A DNA stretch of 64,000 nt from Azospira sp. I13 (GCF_003112695.1 NZ_BFBP01000010.1:210213-274212); one strand, 5' to 3'. Shown: positions 9,925-20,295, counted from the first letter of the stretch. A program made the numbers and translations. The notes: generated from the letters alone by a model not told the origin.

Positions 9925-10236
9925 ATGGAAAATCCTGCACCTTCCGAGTTTCAAAGTATGCCATGGGTTATAGAATATGGCGCTCCATCCATGACGGATG
10001 AAATCCCCCTCGAGCCTGCCAAGACCATGACCTACGAAGAATACCTGGACGAAGTGACAACACTGATTACGGAAAAATACAACCTGGAGGACGAGGACGC
10101 CATCGCCCTGGTCATGGCTGCCCAGGATCAGGAGTATTTCTGCCCCCACGACGAAGACCCGGGCCTGCGAACCCTGGATAACGCCCACGTCGATGCCCGT
10201 CAGCTTTTCAAGGATCGGCAGCGCCTCCTGGGCTGA
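9925..10236 (+). CDS. Small acidic protein of unknown function
   Basis: 103 residues if started at MENPAPSEF, where GGAGGGG lies about 10 bases upstream. Internal ATGs at 9991 and 10030 are possible but have no ribosome site. It is rich in Asp/Glu, with a probable helical core ([13 protein letters not shown], then [17 protein letters not shown]) and a charged tail. There is no membrane segment or known motif. It is divergent from the MASE3 kinase, and the two 5' ends are only 43 bases apart. I do not recognise a family; codon use and composition look like a real protein. Confidence 0.55.
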   Translation: MENPAPSEFQSMPWVIEYGAPSMTDEIPLEPAKTMTYEEYLDEVTTLITEKYNLEDEDAIALVMAAQDQEYFCPHDEDPGLRTLDNAHVDARQLFKDRQRLLG

Positions 10237-10631
10237 ACCCGCCCGGCACCGTCGTGCCTATCGTTCGTTTTCCGCACCCGCACCTTCCCCCACGCCTCCT
10301 TCCCCTCCCCCGCCGAGTTTCACCACCTCGGCGGGCAGCCCCGTGGATTTATGAAAAATCCATGTAAAAACATGTCTTTCGCAAATTCACTAATAAGAAA
10401 CTGATTTCATATTTTGTGAATCAAGGCGAACAAGCACGCCACCACGCCACCGCCAATGGCGCAGCGCAGCATTTTTTATCTCAATAAATCATTGAGTTAG
10501 CCGCGCAAATTTTTACATCGGCGACGCAAAAACTTCTCACTTAAGTAAGGGAACTGTAAGTCTCGGACGACATAGTTCGGTCCCATGGTCAGTCCTTCGG
10601 CTGACCGCGGAGGTTTTTTAGGAGGAGAAAA
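10237..10631. other. Long AT-richer leader and promoter region of the yjcH-actP operon
   Basis: 395 bases that are clearly more AT-rich than the flanks from about 10348 on. A near-end hairpin (GGTCAG-TCCTTCGG-CTGACC, 10587-10606) is followed by GCGGAGG and six T (10614-10619), immediately before the GGAGGAG ribosome site. It could be an attenuator or a 5' stabiliser. Distant arms ATTCAC/GTGAAT flank 10385-10421. No promoter hexamers are convincing. Confidence 0.45.
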
Positions 10632-10949
10632 ATGAGTCAACAAGAGCTGACAAAGCGAATTCGGGCCAACCCGAAATTCCACGAGCTGAAAAGCAAGCGC
10701 AACGTCTTCGGATGGACGCTGACCCTCATCATGCTGCTGGCCTACTACGGCTACATCGCCATCATCGCCTTCGACAAGGCGCTGCTGGCTCAGAAGCTGT
10801 CGGAAACCGGTGTGATGACTGTCGGCATTCCCGTCGGTGTCGGCCTGATCCTGTTCACCATCGCGATCACCGGCCTCTACGTACGCCGCGCCAACGGCGA
10901 ATTCGACGCCCTGACCGAGCAGATCGTCCAGGAGGAAATGAAGAAATGA
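10632..10949 (+). CDS. yjcH: DUF485 inner-membrane protein (YjcH-like)
   Basis: 105-residue protein with two hydrophobic segments (about 25-47 and 58-82) separated by a short loop, as in DUF485/YjcH proteins. These are nearly always encoded just before the acetate symporter ActP. GGAGGAG precedes the ATG. Its stop overlaps the ActP start in an ATGA, so translation is coupled. The molecular role is unknown; an accessory role for the symporter is inferred from constant linkage. Confidence 0.88.
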   Translation: MSQQELTKRIRANPKFHELKSKRNVFGWTLTLIMLLAYYGYIAIIAFDKALLAQKLSETGVMTVGIPVGVGLILFTIAITGLYVRRANGEFDALTEQIVQEEMKK

Positions 10950-12694
10950 AAAAACTGACCCACTCCCTCGCGCTCGCCGTGCTGGGCCTGCTCAGCTCCC
11001 CGGTGTTTGCCGCGGCGCTGGAAGGCCAGGCTGAAAAACAGGCCACCAACTGGACCGCCATCCTGATGTTCGGCGCCTTCGTGGTTGGCACCCTGTTCAT
11101 CACCAAGTGGGCGGCCTCCAAGACCAAGACCGCAGCCGACTTCTACACCGCCGGCGGCGGCATCACCGGTTTCCAGAATGGCCTGGCCATCGCTGGCGAC
11201 TACATGTCTGCCGCTTCCTTCCTGGGTATTTCTGCCGCCGTGTTCGCCAACGGTTACGACGGCCTGATCTACTCCATCGGCTTCCTGGTCGGCTGGCCCA
11301 TCATCATGTTCCTCATGGCCGAGCGCCTGCGGAACCTGGGCAAGTTCACCTTTGCCGACGTGGCTGCCTATCGCTTCCAGGCTACCCCGATCCGCGCTCT
11401 GGCGGCTTCCGGTACCCTGGTGGTGGTGGCCTTCTACCTGATCGCCCAGATGGTGGGTGCCGGCCAGCTGATCAAGCTGCTGTTCGGCCTCGACTACTGG
11501 ATGGCCGTGGTACTGGTCGGTATCCTGATGATGGTCTACGTGCTCTTCGGCGGCATGACGGCCACCACCTGGGTGCAGATCATCAAGGCCGTGCTGCTGC
11601 TCTCCGGCGCTTCCTTCATGGTGTTCATGGTGCTGGCCAAGTACGGTTTCTCCCCTGAAGCCCTGTTCGCCGACGCCGTGCGCATCAAGACCGACCTGGC
11701 TGCCAAGGGCCTGCTGGCCAAGGCGCTGGAAACCGATCCCAATGCCACTGCCCAGACGGTCGCCGCTGCTGCTGCCGCCAAGGGTCAGTCCATCATGGGC
11801 CCGGGCTCCTTCATCAAGGACCCCATCTCCGCCATCTCCTTCGGTATGGCCCTGATGTTCGGTACCGCCGGTCTGCCCCACATCCTGATGCGCTTCTTCA
11901 CCGTGCCGGATGCCAAGGAAGCTCGTAAGTCCGTGTTCTGGGCCACCACCTGGATCGGTTACTTCTACATCCTGACCTTCATCATCGGTTTCGGCGCCAT
12001 CGTGCTCGTCGGTACCAACCCCGAGTTCCTGGATGCCAAGGGCGTGCTGAAGGGCGGCGGCAACATGGCGGCTATCCACCTGGCCAGCGCCGTGGGCGGC
12101 AACGTGTTCCTCGGCTTCATCTCTGCCGTGGCCTTCGCCACCATCCTGGCTGTGGTTGCCGGTCTGACCCTGTCCGGTGCTTCCGCCGTGTCCCATGACC
12201 TCTACGCTTCCGTGTTCCGTCATGGCAACGTGGATAGCGCCACGGAAATGCGCGTGTCCAAGATGACCACCATCGTCCTGGGCATCATCGCGGTGGTGCT
12301 GGGTATCGCCTTCGAAAAGCAGAACATCGCCTTCATGGTGTCCCTGGCCTTCGCCATCGCCGCATCCGCCAACTTCCCGGTGCTCTTCATGTCCGTGCTG
12401 TGGAAGGATTGCACCACCAAGGGCGCCTTCTACGGCGGCTTCCTGGGCCTGATCACCGCTGTTGTCCTGACCGTCCTCTCCAAGTCCATCTGGGTCGACA
12501 TCCTGGGCAACAAGACCGAGGTCTTCCCCTACGCCTCTCCCGCCCTGTTCTCCATGGCTGCCGGCTTCATCGGTATCTGGCTGTTCTCCCTGATGGATCG
12601 CAGCGAGCAGGCCGCCAAGGAACGTGTGGCTTACCTGGATCAGGAAATCCGCTCCGAAACCGGCATTGGCGCCGCAGCGGCCTCCTCCCACTAA
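10946..12694 (+). CDS. actP: Cation/acetate symporter ActP
   Basis: Sodium:solute symporter family protein of 582 residues that takes up acetate and related short carboxylates. A cleavable signal-like N-terminus ([14 protein letters not shown], ending SSPVFA near residue 22) is followed by about 13 membrane segments, as in E. coli ActP. The family stretches [13 protein letters not shown] and [14 protein letters not shown] are present. The start is at the ATGA overlap with yjcH; a longer in-frame reading overlaps yjcH completely and is rejected. No acs gene is adjacent. Confidence 0.92.
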   Translation: MKKLTHSLALAVLGLLSSPVFAAALEGQAEKQATNWTAILMFGAFVVGTLFITKWAASKTKTAADFYTAGGGITGFQNGLAIAGDYMSAASFLGISAAVFANGYDGLIYSIGFLVGWPIIMFLMAERLRNLGKFTFADVAAYRFQATPIRALAASGTLVVVAFYLIAQMVGAGQLIKLLFGLDYWMAVVLVGILMMVYVLFGGMTATTWVQIIKAVLLLSGASFMVFMVLAKYGFSPEALFADAVRIKTDLAAKGLLAKALETDPNATAQTVAAAAAAKGQSIMGPGSFIKDPISAISFGMALMFGTAGLPHILMRFFTVPDAKEARKSVFWATTWIGYFYILTFIIGFGAIVLVGTNPEFLDAKGVLKGGGNMAAIHLASAVGGNVFLGFISAVAFATILAVVAGLTLSGASAVSHDLYASVFRHGNVDSATEMRVSKMTTIVLGIIAVVLGIAFEKQNIAFMVSLAFAIAASANFPVLFMSVLWKDCTTKGAFYGGFLGLITAVVLTVLSKSIWVDILGNKTEVFPYASPALFSMAAGFIGIWLFSLMDRSEQAAKERVAYLDQEIRSETGIGAAAASSH

Positions 12695-12718
12695 TCAGAA
12701 GAACCGACCCACCTTCAC

Positions 12719-12745
12719 AGCCCGGGGCATGCCCCGGGCTTTTTT
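12719..12745 (+). terminator. Intrinsic terminator after actP
   Basis: A perfect 22-base palindrome (arms AGCCCGGGG and CCCCGGGCT around CATG) is followed directly by six T. It lies 25 bases past the actP stop. Confidence 0.92.
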
Positions 12746-13086
12746 CTTTGGTGGGCACCGAGTCCCAGCCCCCGCCTGGGCGAGCCCGGTGCAATTCAGC
12801 CACCGCCATGACGACGGCACCGATCAGCATCTGGCAAGCCCGGCAAACTCGGTTTGTGGAATTCGGTAGGGGAAGGTGCGCCAACTACGGCGTGCTACTG
12901 GCAGTACCGGTGGCGGACAGACACCCGGGTCAGGCCCGGGGCCACAGAAGACGGAGAAAAAGAAGGACAAGAACAGCCGGCCTGGCGGCAAGGCCTAGCG
13001 CGTAACGACCCAAACCAGCACAACCACGACAGCCATGCCGTGGCCCCTGCCTGCATGGGACGGGCCGCACCGGATGCGGCCGGACC
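12746..13086. other. Intergenic region between convergent actP and EAL-HDOD genes
   Basis: 341 bases with no supportable gene. Short readings on both strands lack ribosome sites and recognisable sequence. A GC-rich hairpin (GGCCGCA-CCGGA-TGCGGCC, 13063-13081) stands next to the EAL-HDOD stop. It may be a terminator for the minus strand, though it lacks a T run. Confidence 0.5.
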
Positions 13087-14505
13087 TTATTCGCCGCCCA
13101 GCTCGCCCACTTCATGGGCCCAGGCCATGGAGGCCAGCAGTGCCCGATTGGTAACATCGGATTCGAAGCCAGCCTTGGCGGCAGCGGCTTCGATACGCTC
13201 GGCATCGAGGCTCTCACAGGCTTCCGCCAGGTCGAGCAACTGGCCGTAGGGTCCCTGCCGAGTCAGCAGTGCCTCTTTCACAGCCGCCGGCAGGGTTAGC
13301 TGCCCTACCAGCTCCGCCAGGGGCTGCTGCAGCAAGCGGTCAAGCAGGGAAAAGGCGCCGCAGAGGAACAGGGCGTCATGCTCGACGACAGGAAAGCGGT
13401 CGGCCCCCAGCAGCTCCATGAGGCGCCCCCGGGTCAGGGCCAGTTCGACAATCAACCATTCGCCGAAGCCCCCGCCCTGGGGAGCGAAGAGCAGCAGGGA
13501 GAGCCAGCGGTAGAAACGCACCTGGCCCAGCACCACCAGGGCATGTTCGATGGAGGTCACCGGCGAGGTCAGGCCGATGCCCGGTGAATTGATGTAGCGC
13601 AGGATGCGGAAGGAGAGCAGCGGATCCTGCTTGAGGGAGGCGGCCAACTCCCGGGTTTCCGCCTCGTTGCGCAACTGGTTGAGCAGCTGGACGATGCGCA
13701 TGCGGGAAGCGGCCCCCTTGGTCGGCGCCCAGGCCTCCTTGAGGGAAACGGCCGGCCCCTGGAAAAAATCGAAGCCGCGCTGGAAACAGAGATTGAACTC
13801 ATCCACCGTCTGCACGTTGTCGGCAATGATCTGCACCGTATGGCCATCCACCGTTTTCAGGGCGTAGGCCAGATTGCGCAGACGTTCGCCATCGAAGGCC
13901 GCGACGTCGATGGCCACGTAATCCAGGTGGGGACGCAGGGTGGCCAGGGGTGCCTTGTCCGGCGGCACATACATGCCGAGGGAAAAGCCTTCCTGGCGCA
14001 AACGGGCCAGCAAGGCCGGCGGCGGCAGGCTATCGCCCCCGGCATCCGCCGGCAGGGACAGCATCAGCACGGTGTTTTGGCGCGGCAGGCGGGTCAGGTA
14101 GGCGGATTCGAGACCTTCCGGCGTCACCGGAACGAAGGCCTGACGCTGGCCCAGCACCCCGCCTTCACCGGCAGCATTGGCCAGTTCCTGAAACAGGGTG
14201 TCCTGCAGGTTGCGCTGACTGAGCCCCCCACGGCCGGCCAGACGGGCCGCCAGGCGGGACTCGAGGGAAAATTCATAACCGGCTACCCGTTGCTGTCGAT
14301 TGACCACCGGTTCCCGGCGGACAAAGGAATGGGAGGCCAAGGCCGGACGCCCGACGGTAGTTCCAGCCGGCGTGCCAGCGGCCGGAACAGCGGCAGATGG
14401 GGTTACGGGGGCATCGGAGATTTCCGACGCAGCGGCCCCGGTGGCCGGGTTCGTCTCGGTGGCGCCGTTATCGCCGCTGAGGGCGCGGAATAGACGGGAA
14501 AACAT
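13087..14505 (-). CDS. EAL-HDOD signalling protein with degenerate EAL domain
   Basis: 472-residue cytoplasmic protein. After a low-complexity Ala/Thr/Pro linker (about 15-60), residues about 65-270 follow the EAL fold but lack its catalytic motifs. GYEFSL stands where the substrate-binding segment should be, and only DNVQTVDEFNLCFQRGFDFFQG recalls the end of the domain. An HDOD domain (about 275-470) follows. Such YuxH-type proteins are usually non-catalytic scaffolds or effectors in c-di-GMP or stress signalling. It lies 83 bases downstream of the PilZ protein on the same strand. Confidence 0.85.
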   Translation of the reverse strand: MFSRLFRALSGDNGATETNPATGAAASEISDAPVTPSAAVPAAGTPAGTTVGRPALASHSFVRREPVVNRQQRVAGYEFSLESRLAARLAGRGGLSQRNLQDTLFQELANAAGEGGVLGQRQAFVPVTPEGLESAYLTRLPRQNTVLMLSLPADAGGDSLPPPALLARLRQEGFSLGMYVPPDKAPLATLRPHLDYVAIDVAAFDGERLRNLAYALKTVDGHTVQIIADNVQTVDEFNLCFQRGFDFFQGPAVSLKEAWAPTKGAASRMRIVQLLNQLRNEAETRELAASLKQDPLLSFRILRYINSPGIGLTSPVTSIEHALVVLGQVRFYRWLSLLLFAPQGGGFGEWLIVELALTRGRLMELLGADRFPVVEHDALFLCGAFSLLDRLLQQPLAELVGQLTLPAAVKEALLTRQGPYGQLLDLAEACESLDAERIEAAAAKAGFESDVTNRALLASMAWAHEVGELGGE

Positions 14506-14588
14506 GGGAGAAGGCGCTCCGGGGATGAAAGCGTCATTCTAGACCGGGAAGCCCCGGTACGGCACCCCTTCAGGGGAGTCGGCAGGCC

Positions 14589-15149
14589 TCAGGCCGCCTT
14601 CCAGAGCAGCGCGATGGCGGGGGACAGGCGTTCGACGACAACCCCGCGCTTCTCTGCTGCCATGCGGCATAGGGCCAGACCCTCGGCATCGGCGACGGAG
14701 ACTTCGGAAAGATCGATTTCCGCCACCCCCATCTTGTCCAGGGCATGATGGAAGTCGTTCCGCAGGGACTGGTTGAGGGCGCCGGCGATACGCATCACCT
14801 TGCGGCCGCCAATGGTATGCATGGAGAGCACGGAAGCAATGCCGTTGCGCAGGGAATCCGCAATGGCGCCTTCCAGCTGGATTTCCGTCGCCGGACCGAG
14901 GTCAAAGCGAATCCCCACCATCTCCCCGACCCGGCTGACCACCGTCGGTACCGTATCGATACCCATGCCCTGCAGGGCGAATTCCATGCCGAAGCGATCC
15001 CCCATGGCCAGGGCCAGATCCGTGCTGAGCAGGGCGCCGCCGAGGGAAATGTTATGCAGTTCGGCCCGCACGTTTTGTCCCTTGATCCCCACATAGGCAG
15101 GCAAGGGCTTGGCAAAACGGATGCGAACGTGACGGCGCTTATCTTGCAT
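14589..15149 (-). CDS. PilZ domain protein with STAS-like C-terminus
   Basis: 186 residues. An N-terminal PilZ domain (about 1-100) has the c-di-GMP binding signatures RRHVR and ISLGG. The C-terminal 75 residues (GALNQSLRNDFHHAL, EIDLSEVSVADAEGL) read like a STAS domain. The usual phosphorylatable Ser is absent (ADAEG instead of DSSG/DSAG). The start MQDKRRHVRIRF is chosen because the longer reading adds an arginine-rich stretch unlike a protein start; no strong ribosome site is seen. The STAS call is my inference from pattern. Confidence 0.75.
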   Translation of the reverse strand: MQDKRRHVRIRFAKPLPAYVGIKGQNVRAELHNISLGGALLSTDLALAMGDRFGMEFALQGMGIDTVPTVVSRVGEMVGIRFDLGPATEIQLEGAIADSLRNGIASVLSMHTIGGRKVMRIAGALNQSLRNDFHHALDKMGVAEIDLSEVSVADAEGLALCRMAAEKRGVVVERLSPAIALLWKAA

Positions 15150-15258
15150 GGGCTGGACTCGACGATGGAAGGGGATCGGCCGGGCAGACGACTGGGCGCG
15201 CGGAGAGCCGGCGGAACGCGCTATTATCCCCGCAACCTGTGGCCTCCAACGCCTAATT

Positions 15259-16737
15259 ATGCGCACTTTTGTTTTCTTTTCTTGTCATCTGCGGCGTCTC
15301 TGCCGCCTCCTCGCACTTCTGCTGCCGCTGCTTCCCCTGGCCGCACCAGCCGCCGACCGCTTACCCCGGGAAGGCGCTCCCCTACCCCCCGAAATCGTCC
15401 GTGCCCTGGGCAGCGCCGGCCTGCCGGCCAGCCAGGTAGCCATTGCCCTGCAAGCCGTCGACGCGCCTTCACCCCGACTGCTGCACAACGCCAGCCGGCC
15501 GCAGAATCCGGCTTCCGTCATGAAGCTGGTGACCACTTACGCTGCCCTGGAAAAACTAGGGCCCGCCTACACCTGGAAGACCGACCTCCTGGCCGACGGG
15601 CAGCCCCGCGACGGCCGACTGACGGGCAACCTCTACCTGCGCGGCAGCGGCGACCCGGCCATGACCCTGGAGCGCTTCTGGCTGTTTCTCCGCCAGTGGC
15701 GGGAGCGGGGGGATCTGCGGCAGATCAACGGTGATCTGGTGACGGATCGTCGCGCCTACCAATTACCTCCCTTCGACCCGGCCGCCTTCGACAACGAGCC
15801 TCTGCGCGCCTACAACGCCAATGCGGATGCACTACTGGTGAACTACGGCGCCCTGCGCTTCACCCTCTTGGCCGATACGCAGGGCAATACCGTTCGCCTC
15901 ATCCAGGAAGTGCCCCAGGAAGGGCTGACGGTCAGCAACCAGATCGTGGCCGGCAACGGCGAATGCGGCGACTGGCGGGAGAAGCTGAGCGTACGCTTCG
16001 ATGGCCCCCGAGGCCGCCTGGAACTGGGCGGCACCTTCCCCCGCAGCTGCGGCGAGAAGCCCCTGCACCTGGCCCTGTTCTCGGGTGACCGCTATCTCAA
16101 CGCCCTCTTCCGCCCGCTGTGGCGGGAACTGGGCGGCAGTTTCACCGGCCAGGTCAGGGAAGGCGCCGTACCGGCCGATGCCGGCCTGCTGGCCCGCTGG
16201 GAATCTCCAAGCCTGGCCGAGCTGGTGCGGGATACCAACAAGTACAGCAGCAATGTGATGGCCCGCCATCTCTTCCTCGCCCTCGACGACAGCGCTGGCA
16301 GCGCCACCCCGGCCGGCGCCCGGCGGGGCCTGCAGCGACTGTTGGCGGAGCGGAACCTGAACTTCCCGGAGCTGGTGGTGGAAAACGGCTCGGGCCTGGC
16401 CCGTGGCGATCGCATTGCTGCCCGCAGCCTGCTGCAATTGCTGGTGACGGCCTGGCGCAGTCCGGTGATGCCGGAATTTGTTGCCTCCTTGCCCGTCGCC
16501 GGCCGCGACGGCACCCTGAAACGCCGCTTCGGCAGCGGCACGGCGGCCGGCCGCGCCCATCTGAAAACCGGCTCCATCGAGGGCGTGCGGGCCTGGGCCG
16601 GTTATGTCAATGATCTACAGGGGCGACGCTGGGCCGTGGTGGTCATGGCCAGCGGCCCCCAGGCCGCGGCGGCCTGGGGCGTGGTGGACAACCTGCTGGA
16701 GTGGATTGTCAGCCAGGCGGGAAAGGACCCGGGCTAA
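15259..16737 (+). CDS. dacB: D-alanyl-D-alanine carboxypeptidase/endopeptidase (PBP4 type)
   Basis: Periplasmic class C penicillin-binding protein that trims peptidoglycan peptides and cleaves cross-links. 492 residues. The signal peptide (about 1-30) is leucine rich. The three active-site motifs are in order: SVMK, SSN (in YSSNVMARHLF) and KTG (in LKTGSIEGVRAW). The start is MRTFVFFS; an upstream in-frame extension would overlap the divergent PilZ gene and gives no signal peptide. It is convergent with sfsA. Confidence 0.92.
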   Translation: MRTFVFFSCHLRRLCRLLALLLPLLPLAAPAADRLPREGAPLPPEIVRALGSAGLPASQVAIALQAVDAPSPRLLHNASRPQNPASVMKLVTTYAALEKLGPAYTWKTDLLADGQPRDGRLTGNLYLRGSGDPAMTLERFWLFLRQWRERGDLRQINGDLVTDRRAYQLPPFDPAAFDNEPLRAYNANADALLVNYGALRFTLLADTQGNTVRLIQEVPQEGLTVSNQIVAGNGECGDWREKLSVRFDGPRGRLELGGTFPRSCGEKPLHLALFSGDRYLNALFRPLWRELGGSFTGQVREGAVPADAGLLARWESPSLAELVRDTNKYSSNVMARHLFLALDDSAGSATPAGARRGLQRLLAERNLNFPELVVENGSGLARGDRIAARSLLQLLVTAWRSPVMPEFVASLPVAGRDGTLKRRFGSGTAAGRAHLKTGSIEGVRAWAGYVNDLQGRRWAVVVMASGPQAAAAWGVVDNLLEWIVSQAGKDPG

Positions 16738-16804
16738 GCCCATACCGGGCGCCCCACGTCCGGCGCCGGCGCAAGCAGGTATTGGCTTGGCAGGCCGGGA
16801 TCGA

Positions 16805-17521
16805 TCAGTCCGGGCAGACCACCGGCAAAGGATGCAGCAGGCGGATGCCACTCGGCAGCACCTCGGCACCGTAGGCCAGCACCTCCACCCCGGCGGCCAG
16901 CACTTGGCGCAGGGTACGACCATATTCCGGGTCGATATGGTCTGCCGGCCGCACTTCCCGCACATCGTCCCGCTGGACGCAGAAGAAGAGGACCGCCCGA
17001 TGCCCCCGGGCGACTTCCTCGGCCATTTCCCGCAGGTGCTTGGTGCCCCGCTCGGTCACGGCATCGGGAAAGAAGCCCAGGCCGCCGGCGACGGCAGCGG
17101 TGACGTTTTTTACTTCGACATAGCAAGGCGGACGGTCGTCGGCCTCCAGCAACAGGTCGATGCGGCTGCGCCGGCCATCGGGGCCGCCGTAGGGCACCTC
17201 GCCCCGCAAGCGTTCATAGCCGGCCAACTGCGGCACCGCACCGGCCTCGATAGCCTCCCGCACCAGGCCGTTGGTCCGTCCGGTATGGAGACCCACCAGC
17301 ACGCCATCGGCCTCGACGATTTCCCAGGTCCAGGGAAGCTTGCGCTTGGGGTTGTCGCTGGCCGACAGCCAGACCCGGCTACCGGGATCCTTGCAGCCCT
17401 GCATGGATCCGGTATTCGGACAATGGGCGGTGACGGTGGTGCCATCAGCCAGTTCCACATCGGCCAGGAATCGCTGGTAGCGCCGCAGCAGGCGCCCTTC
17501 GGTCAGGGGAGGCAGGAGCAT
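16805..17521 (-). CDS. sfsA: DNA/RNA nuclease SfsA family (sugar fermentation stimulation protein)
   Basis: 238 residues, full length for the family. Family blocks seen include [11 protein letters not shown], a PD-(D/E)XK-like core ([10 protein letters not shown] then CYVEVKNVT) and [16 protein letters not shown]. Originally described as a sugar-fermentation regulator, the fold suggests nuclease or nucleic acid binding activity. Its biological role here is uncertain. Confidence 0.93.
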   Translation of the reverse strand: MLLPPLTEGRLLRRYQRFLADVELADGTTVTAHCPNTGSMQGCKDPGSRVWLSASDNPKRKLPWTWEIVEADGVLVGLHTGRTNGLVREAIEAGAVPQLAGYERLRGEVPYGGPDGRRSRIDLLLEADDRPPCYVEVKNVTAAVAGGLGFFPDAVTERGTKHLREMAEEVARGHRAVLFFCVQRDDVREVRPADHIDPEYGRTLRQVLAAGVEVLAYGAEVLPSGIRLLHPLPVVCPD

Positions 17522-17617
17522 GGCGATAGTTCTCGTGGATTGCTCAGCAATGGCGGATGGGCAATGGCCGGCACGGAAACGTAAGACCCAGGCGGGCTCG
17601 CCCCGACCATCCAGCGG

Positions 17618-18106
17618 CTAGAGCAGCTTTTGCAGGAACAGGGCCTGGCCGGCGGCCGGGTCCAGCACATAGGGGGCAAAGCCGGCCCGCTCGTAGGAAG
17701 CCAGAGCGCGCCGGTTGTTGGCAAGCACTTCCAGGGTGAGCTTGCAGCAGCCCAGCTCCCGGGCCCGTTGCGCGGCCCAGGCCAGGAGTGCCTGGCCGAT
17801 GCCGCCCTGGCGCAGGTCCCGCAACACCACGATGTCGTGGATATTAAGCAGGGGCCGGGCGGCAAAGGTGGAAAAGCCGCTAAAGCAGTTGATCAGCCCC
17901 ACCGGCCGCTCACCCAGCCAGGCCAGGGCACCGTGGTAATGGGGGAGCTCTTGCAGGGCCGGCACCAAGGCAGCCCGCACCTCCGCCGCAAGGCCCTGGC
18001 CACCGCCCATGGGGTCAGCCGCGTAGTGCTCGAGCAGAGCCATGAATGCCTCGGCCTGGGACGGTTCGCGAAAATCAACGGCGGCAATGCGGAGCGTATC
18101 GGACAT
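17618..18106 (-). CDS. GNAT-family N-acetyltransferase
   Basis: 162 residues. The acetyl-CoA binding motif A is RQGGIGQALLAWA, preceded by the beta strand IHDIVVLRDL, and motif B includes NNRRALASYERAGF. The substrate is unknown. The start MSDTLRIAAVDF is used because the longer reading runs into the tRNA gene; no clear ribosome site precedes it. It follows the tRNA terminator and is probably an independent unit. Confidence 0.85.
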   Translation of the reverse strand: MSDTLRIAAVDFREPSQAEAFMALLEHYAADPMGGGQGLAAEVRAALVPALQELPHYHGALAWLGERPVGLINCFSGFSTFAARPLLNIHDIVVLRDLRQGGIGQALLAWAAQRARELGCCKLTLEVLANNRRALASYERAGFAPYVLDPAAGQALFLQKLL

Positions 18107-18121
18107 GATGGCAAGCCTATA

Positions 18122-18152
18122 AGAAAAACCCCAACCGGCAAGGGTTGGGGTT
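18122..18152 (-). terminator. Intrinsic terminator after the tRNA gene
   Basis: On the minus strand AACCCCAACC-CTTGCC-GGTTGGGGTT is followed by TTTC. The perfect 10-bp stem lies immediately 3' of the tRNA CCA end and would end the rpoD-tRNA transcript. Confidence 0.88.
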
Positions 18153-18156
18153 CGTT

Positions 18157-18235
<79 letters not shown>

Positions 18236-18253
18236 GCTATAACTGCGGACGCC

Positions 18254-20215
18254 TTAGCTGCCGTTGTTGTCGAGGAAGCTGCGCAGCTTGTCGGAACGGG
18301 AGGGGTGGCGCAGCTTGCGCAGGGCCTTGGCCTCGATCTGGCGAATGCGTTCCCGGGTGACGTCGAACTGCTTGCCGACTTCTTCCAGGGTGTGGTCCGT
18401 ATTCATTTCGATGCCGAAGCGCATACGCAGCACCTTGGCTTCCCTCGGGGTCAGGGTATCCAGGATTTCCTTGGTCACTTCCCGCAGGCCGGAGTAGAGG
18501 GCCGCATCCACCGGGGCGGTGGTAGCGGTGTCCTCGATGAAGTCGCCCAGGTGGGAGTCGTCATCGTCGCCGATGGGGGTTTCCATGGAGATGGGCTCCT
18601 TGGAGATCTTCAGGATCTTGCGAATCTTCTCCTCGGGCATTTCCATCTTCACGGCCAGGGTGGCGGGATCGGGCTCGGCACCGGTTTCCTGCAGGATCTG
18701 GCGGGAAATCCGGTTCATCTTGTTGATGGTCTCGATCATGTGCACCGGAATACGGATGGTGCGCGCCTGGTCAGCGATGGAGCGGGTGATGGCCTGACGG
18801 ATCCACCAGGTGGCGTAGGTGGAGAATTTGTAGCCACGGCGGTATTCGAACTTGTCCACCGCCTTCATCAGACCGATGTTGCCTTCCTGGATCAGGTCGA
18901 GGAACTGCAGGCCACGGTTGGTGTACTTCTTGGCGATGGAGATCACCAGACGCAGATTGGCCTCGGTCATTTCGCGCTTGGCGCGGCGGGCCTTGGCTTC
19001 GCCGGTGGACATCTGCTTGTTGATGTCCTTGAGGTCCTTCAGCGGGATGCCGATGTGATCCTGCAGGGCCAGCAGTTTGCGCTGCTCTTCCTGAATATTC
19101 GGTGCCTGGCGAGTCAGGATGGGGCCGTACCCCTTGGCCACAGCGATTTCCTTCTCGACCCACTCCAGGTTGATTTCATTGCCCGGGAAAGACTTGATGA
19201 AGTGGGGACGCGGCATGCCGACCTTGCGCACGCACAGTTCCTGAATCTTGCGCTCCCGTTCGCGTACGGAATCGACCATGCTGCGCACGCTGTCGCACAA
19301 GCGCTCGATCACCTTGGAGGTGAAGCGAATGTTCATCAGCTCGGCGGAAATCTGCTGTTGCAGCTTGAGGTAAGTCTTGTCCTGGGAACCCTTGGAGGCC
19401 AGGGCCTTGGCAGCCTTGGCATAGAGGCCCTTGATGACGGCAAAGCGCTCCAGGGCGTCGGCCTTGAGCTGCAGCAGGGAGGCGGAAACGGCACCACCTT
19501 CACCACCGTCATCATCCTCTTCTTCGTCCTCTTCCTCGTCGCTCTCGACTTCGGCTTCTTCGGCAGCCAGCTCTTCCTCGGCAGCATTGGGGTCGATGAG
19601 GCCGTCCACCAGCTCATCAATGCGCATCTCTTCCTTTTCCACCTTCTCGGCCATTTCGAGAATCTCGGCAATGGTGGAAGGACAGGCGGAAATGGCCTGG
19701 ATCATGTGCTTCAGGCCGTCTTCGATGCGCTTGGCGATTTCGATTTCGCCTTCGCGGGTGAGCAGTTCGACGGTACCCATTTCGCGCATGTACATGCGCA
19801 CCGGGTCGGTGGTGCGGCCGAATTCGGAATCCACGGTGGACAGGGCGGCTTCGGCCTCCTCTTCCACTTCCTCGTCGTCGGCAACCGCAGGGGCGGTATC
19901 GGACATGAGCAGGTCTTCGGCGGCAGGTGCCTCATCGAAGACCTGGATGCCCATGTCGTTGAAGGTGGTGATGATGGATTCGATCTGCTCGGCATCCACC
20001 ACGTCGTCAGGCAGGTGGTCGTTGATTTCGGCATAGGTCAGGAAGCCCCGTTCCTTGCCGAGCTTGATCAGCGACTTGAGGCGCGTCTTGCGGGTTTCTG
20101 CATCCACCGGAGCCGCCGCCTCAGTTGCACCGGAGGCCTCCAGCAGCGCCTTCTCCTTGGCCTTAGAGGCCTTGGCCTTGAGGATTTCCTTGGCTGCGTC
20201 TTTTGCCTTTGCCAT
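18254..20215 (-). CDS. rpoD: RNA polymerase primary sigma factor (sigma-70)
   Basis: Directs RNA polymerase to housekeeping promoters. 653 residues with region 1.1 at the N-terminus (about 40-110), region 1.2 ([11 protein letters not shown]), a non-conserved acidic insertion (about 210-245, a Glu/Asp run), region 2 ([19 protein letters not shown] and [10 protein letters not shown]), region 3, and region 4.2 with helix-turn-helix [19 protein letters not shown]. Length is normal for proteobacteria. It is the third gene after dnaG and yqeY on the same strand, as in the macromolecular synthesis operon (here with an extra terminator after rpsU). Confidence 0.97.
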   Translation of the reverse strand: MAKAKDAAKEILKAKASKAKEKALLEASGATEAAAPVDAETRKTRLKSLIKLGKERGFLTYAEINDHLPDDVVDAEQIESIITTFNDMGIQVFDEAPAAEDLLMSDTAPAVADDEEVEEEAEAALSTVDSEFGRTTDPVRMYMREMGTVELLTREGEIEIAKRIEDGLKHMIQAISACPSTIAEILEMAEKVEKEEMRIDELVDGLIDPNAAEEELAAEEAEVESDEEEDEEEDDDGGEGGAVSASLLQLKADALERFAVIKGLYAKAAKALASKGSQDKTYLKLQQQISAELMNIRFTSKVIERLCDSVRSMVDSVRERERKIQELCVRKVGMPRPHFIKSFPGNEINLEWVEKEIAVAKGYGPILTRQAPNIQEEQRKLLALQDHIGIPLKDLKDINKQMSTGEAKARRAKREMTEANLRLVISIAKKYTNRGLQFLDLIQEGNIGLMKAVDKFEYRRGYKFSTYATWWIRQAITRSIADQARTIRIPVHMIETINKMNRISRQILQETGAEPDPATLAVKMEMPEEKIRKILKISKEPISMETPIGDDDDSHLGDFIEDTATTAPVDAALYSGLREVTKEILDTLTPREAKVLRMRFGIEMNTDHTLEEVGKQFDVTRERIRQIEAKALRKLRHPSRSDKLRSFLDNNGS

Positions 20216-20295
20216 GACCGTGTCCCGATAATCTTGGAAAAACCGCTTATTCTACCACAACTTGGCTCATTTCCCCCGAGCCTTGGCTCCGGGGA

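Noticed and set aside
10430..10475. Sigma-54 promoter before yjcH-actP (TGGCGCAGCGCAGC near 10456)
   Set aside because: GG and GC are 9 bases apart rather than 10, and the flanks do not match.
10877..12691. 604-codon minus-strand reading opposite actP
   Set aside because: Gly/His/Glu-rich mirror of membrane codons, typical artefact of high-GC symporter genes.
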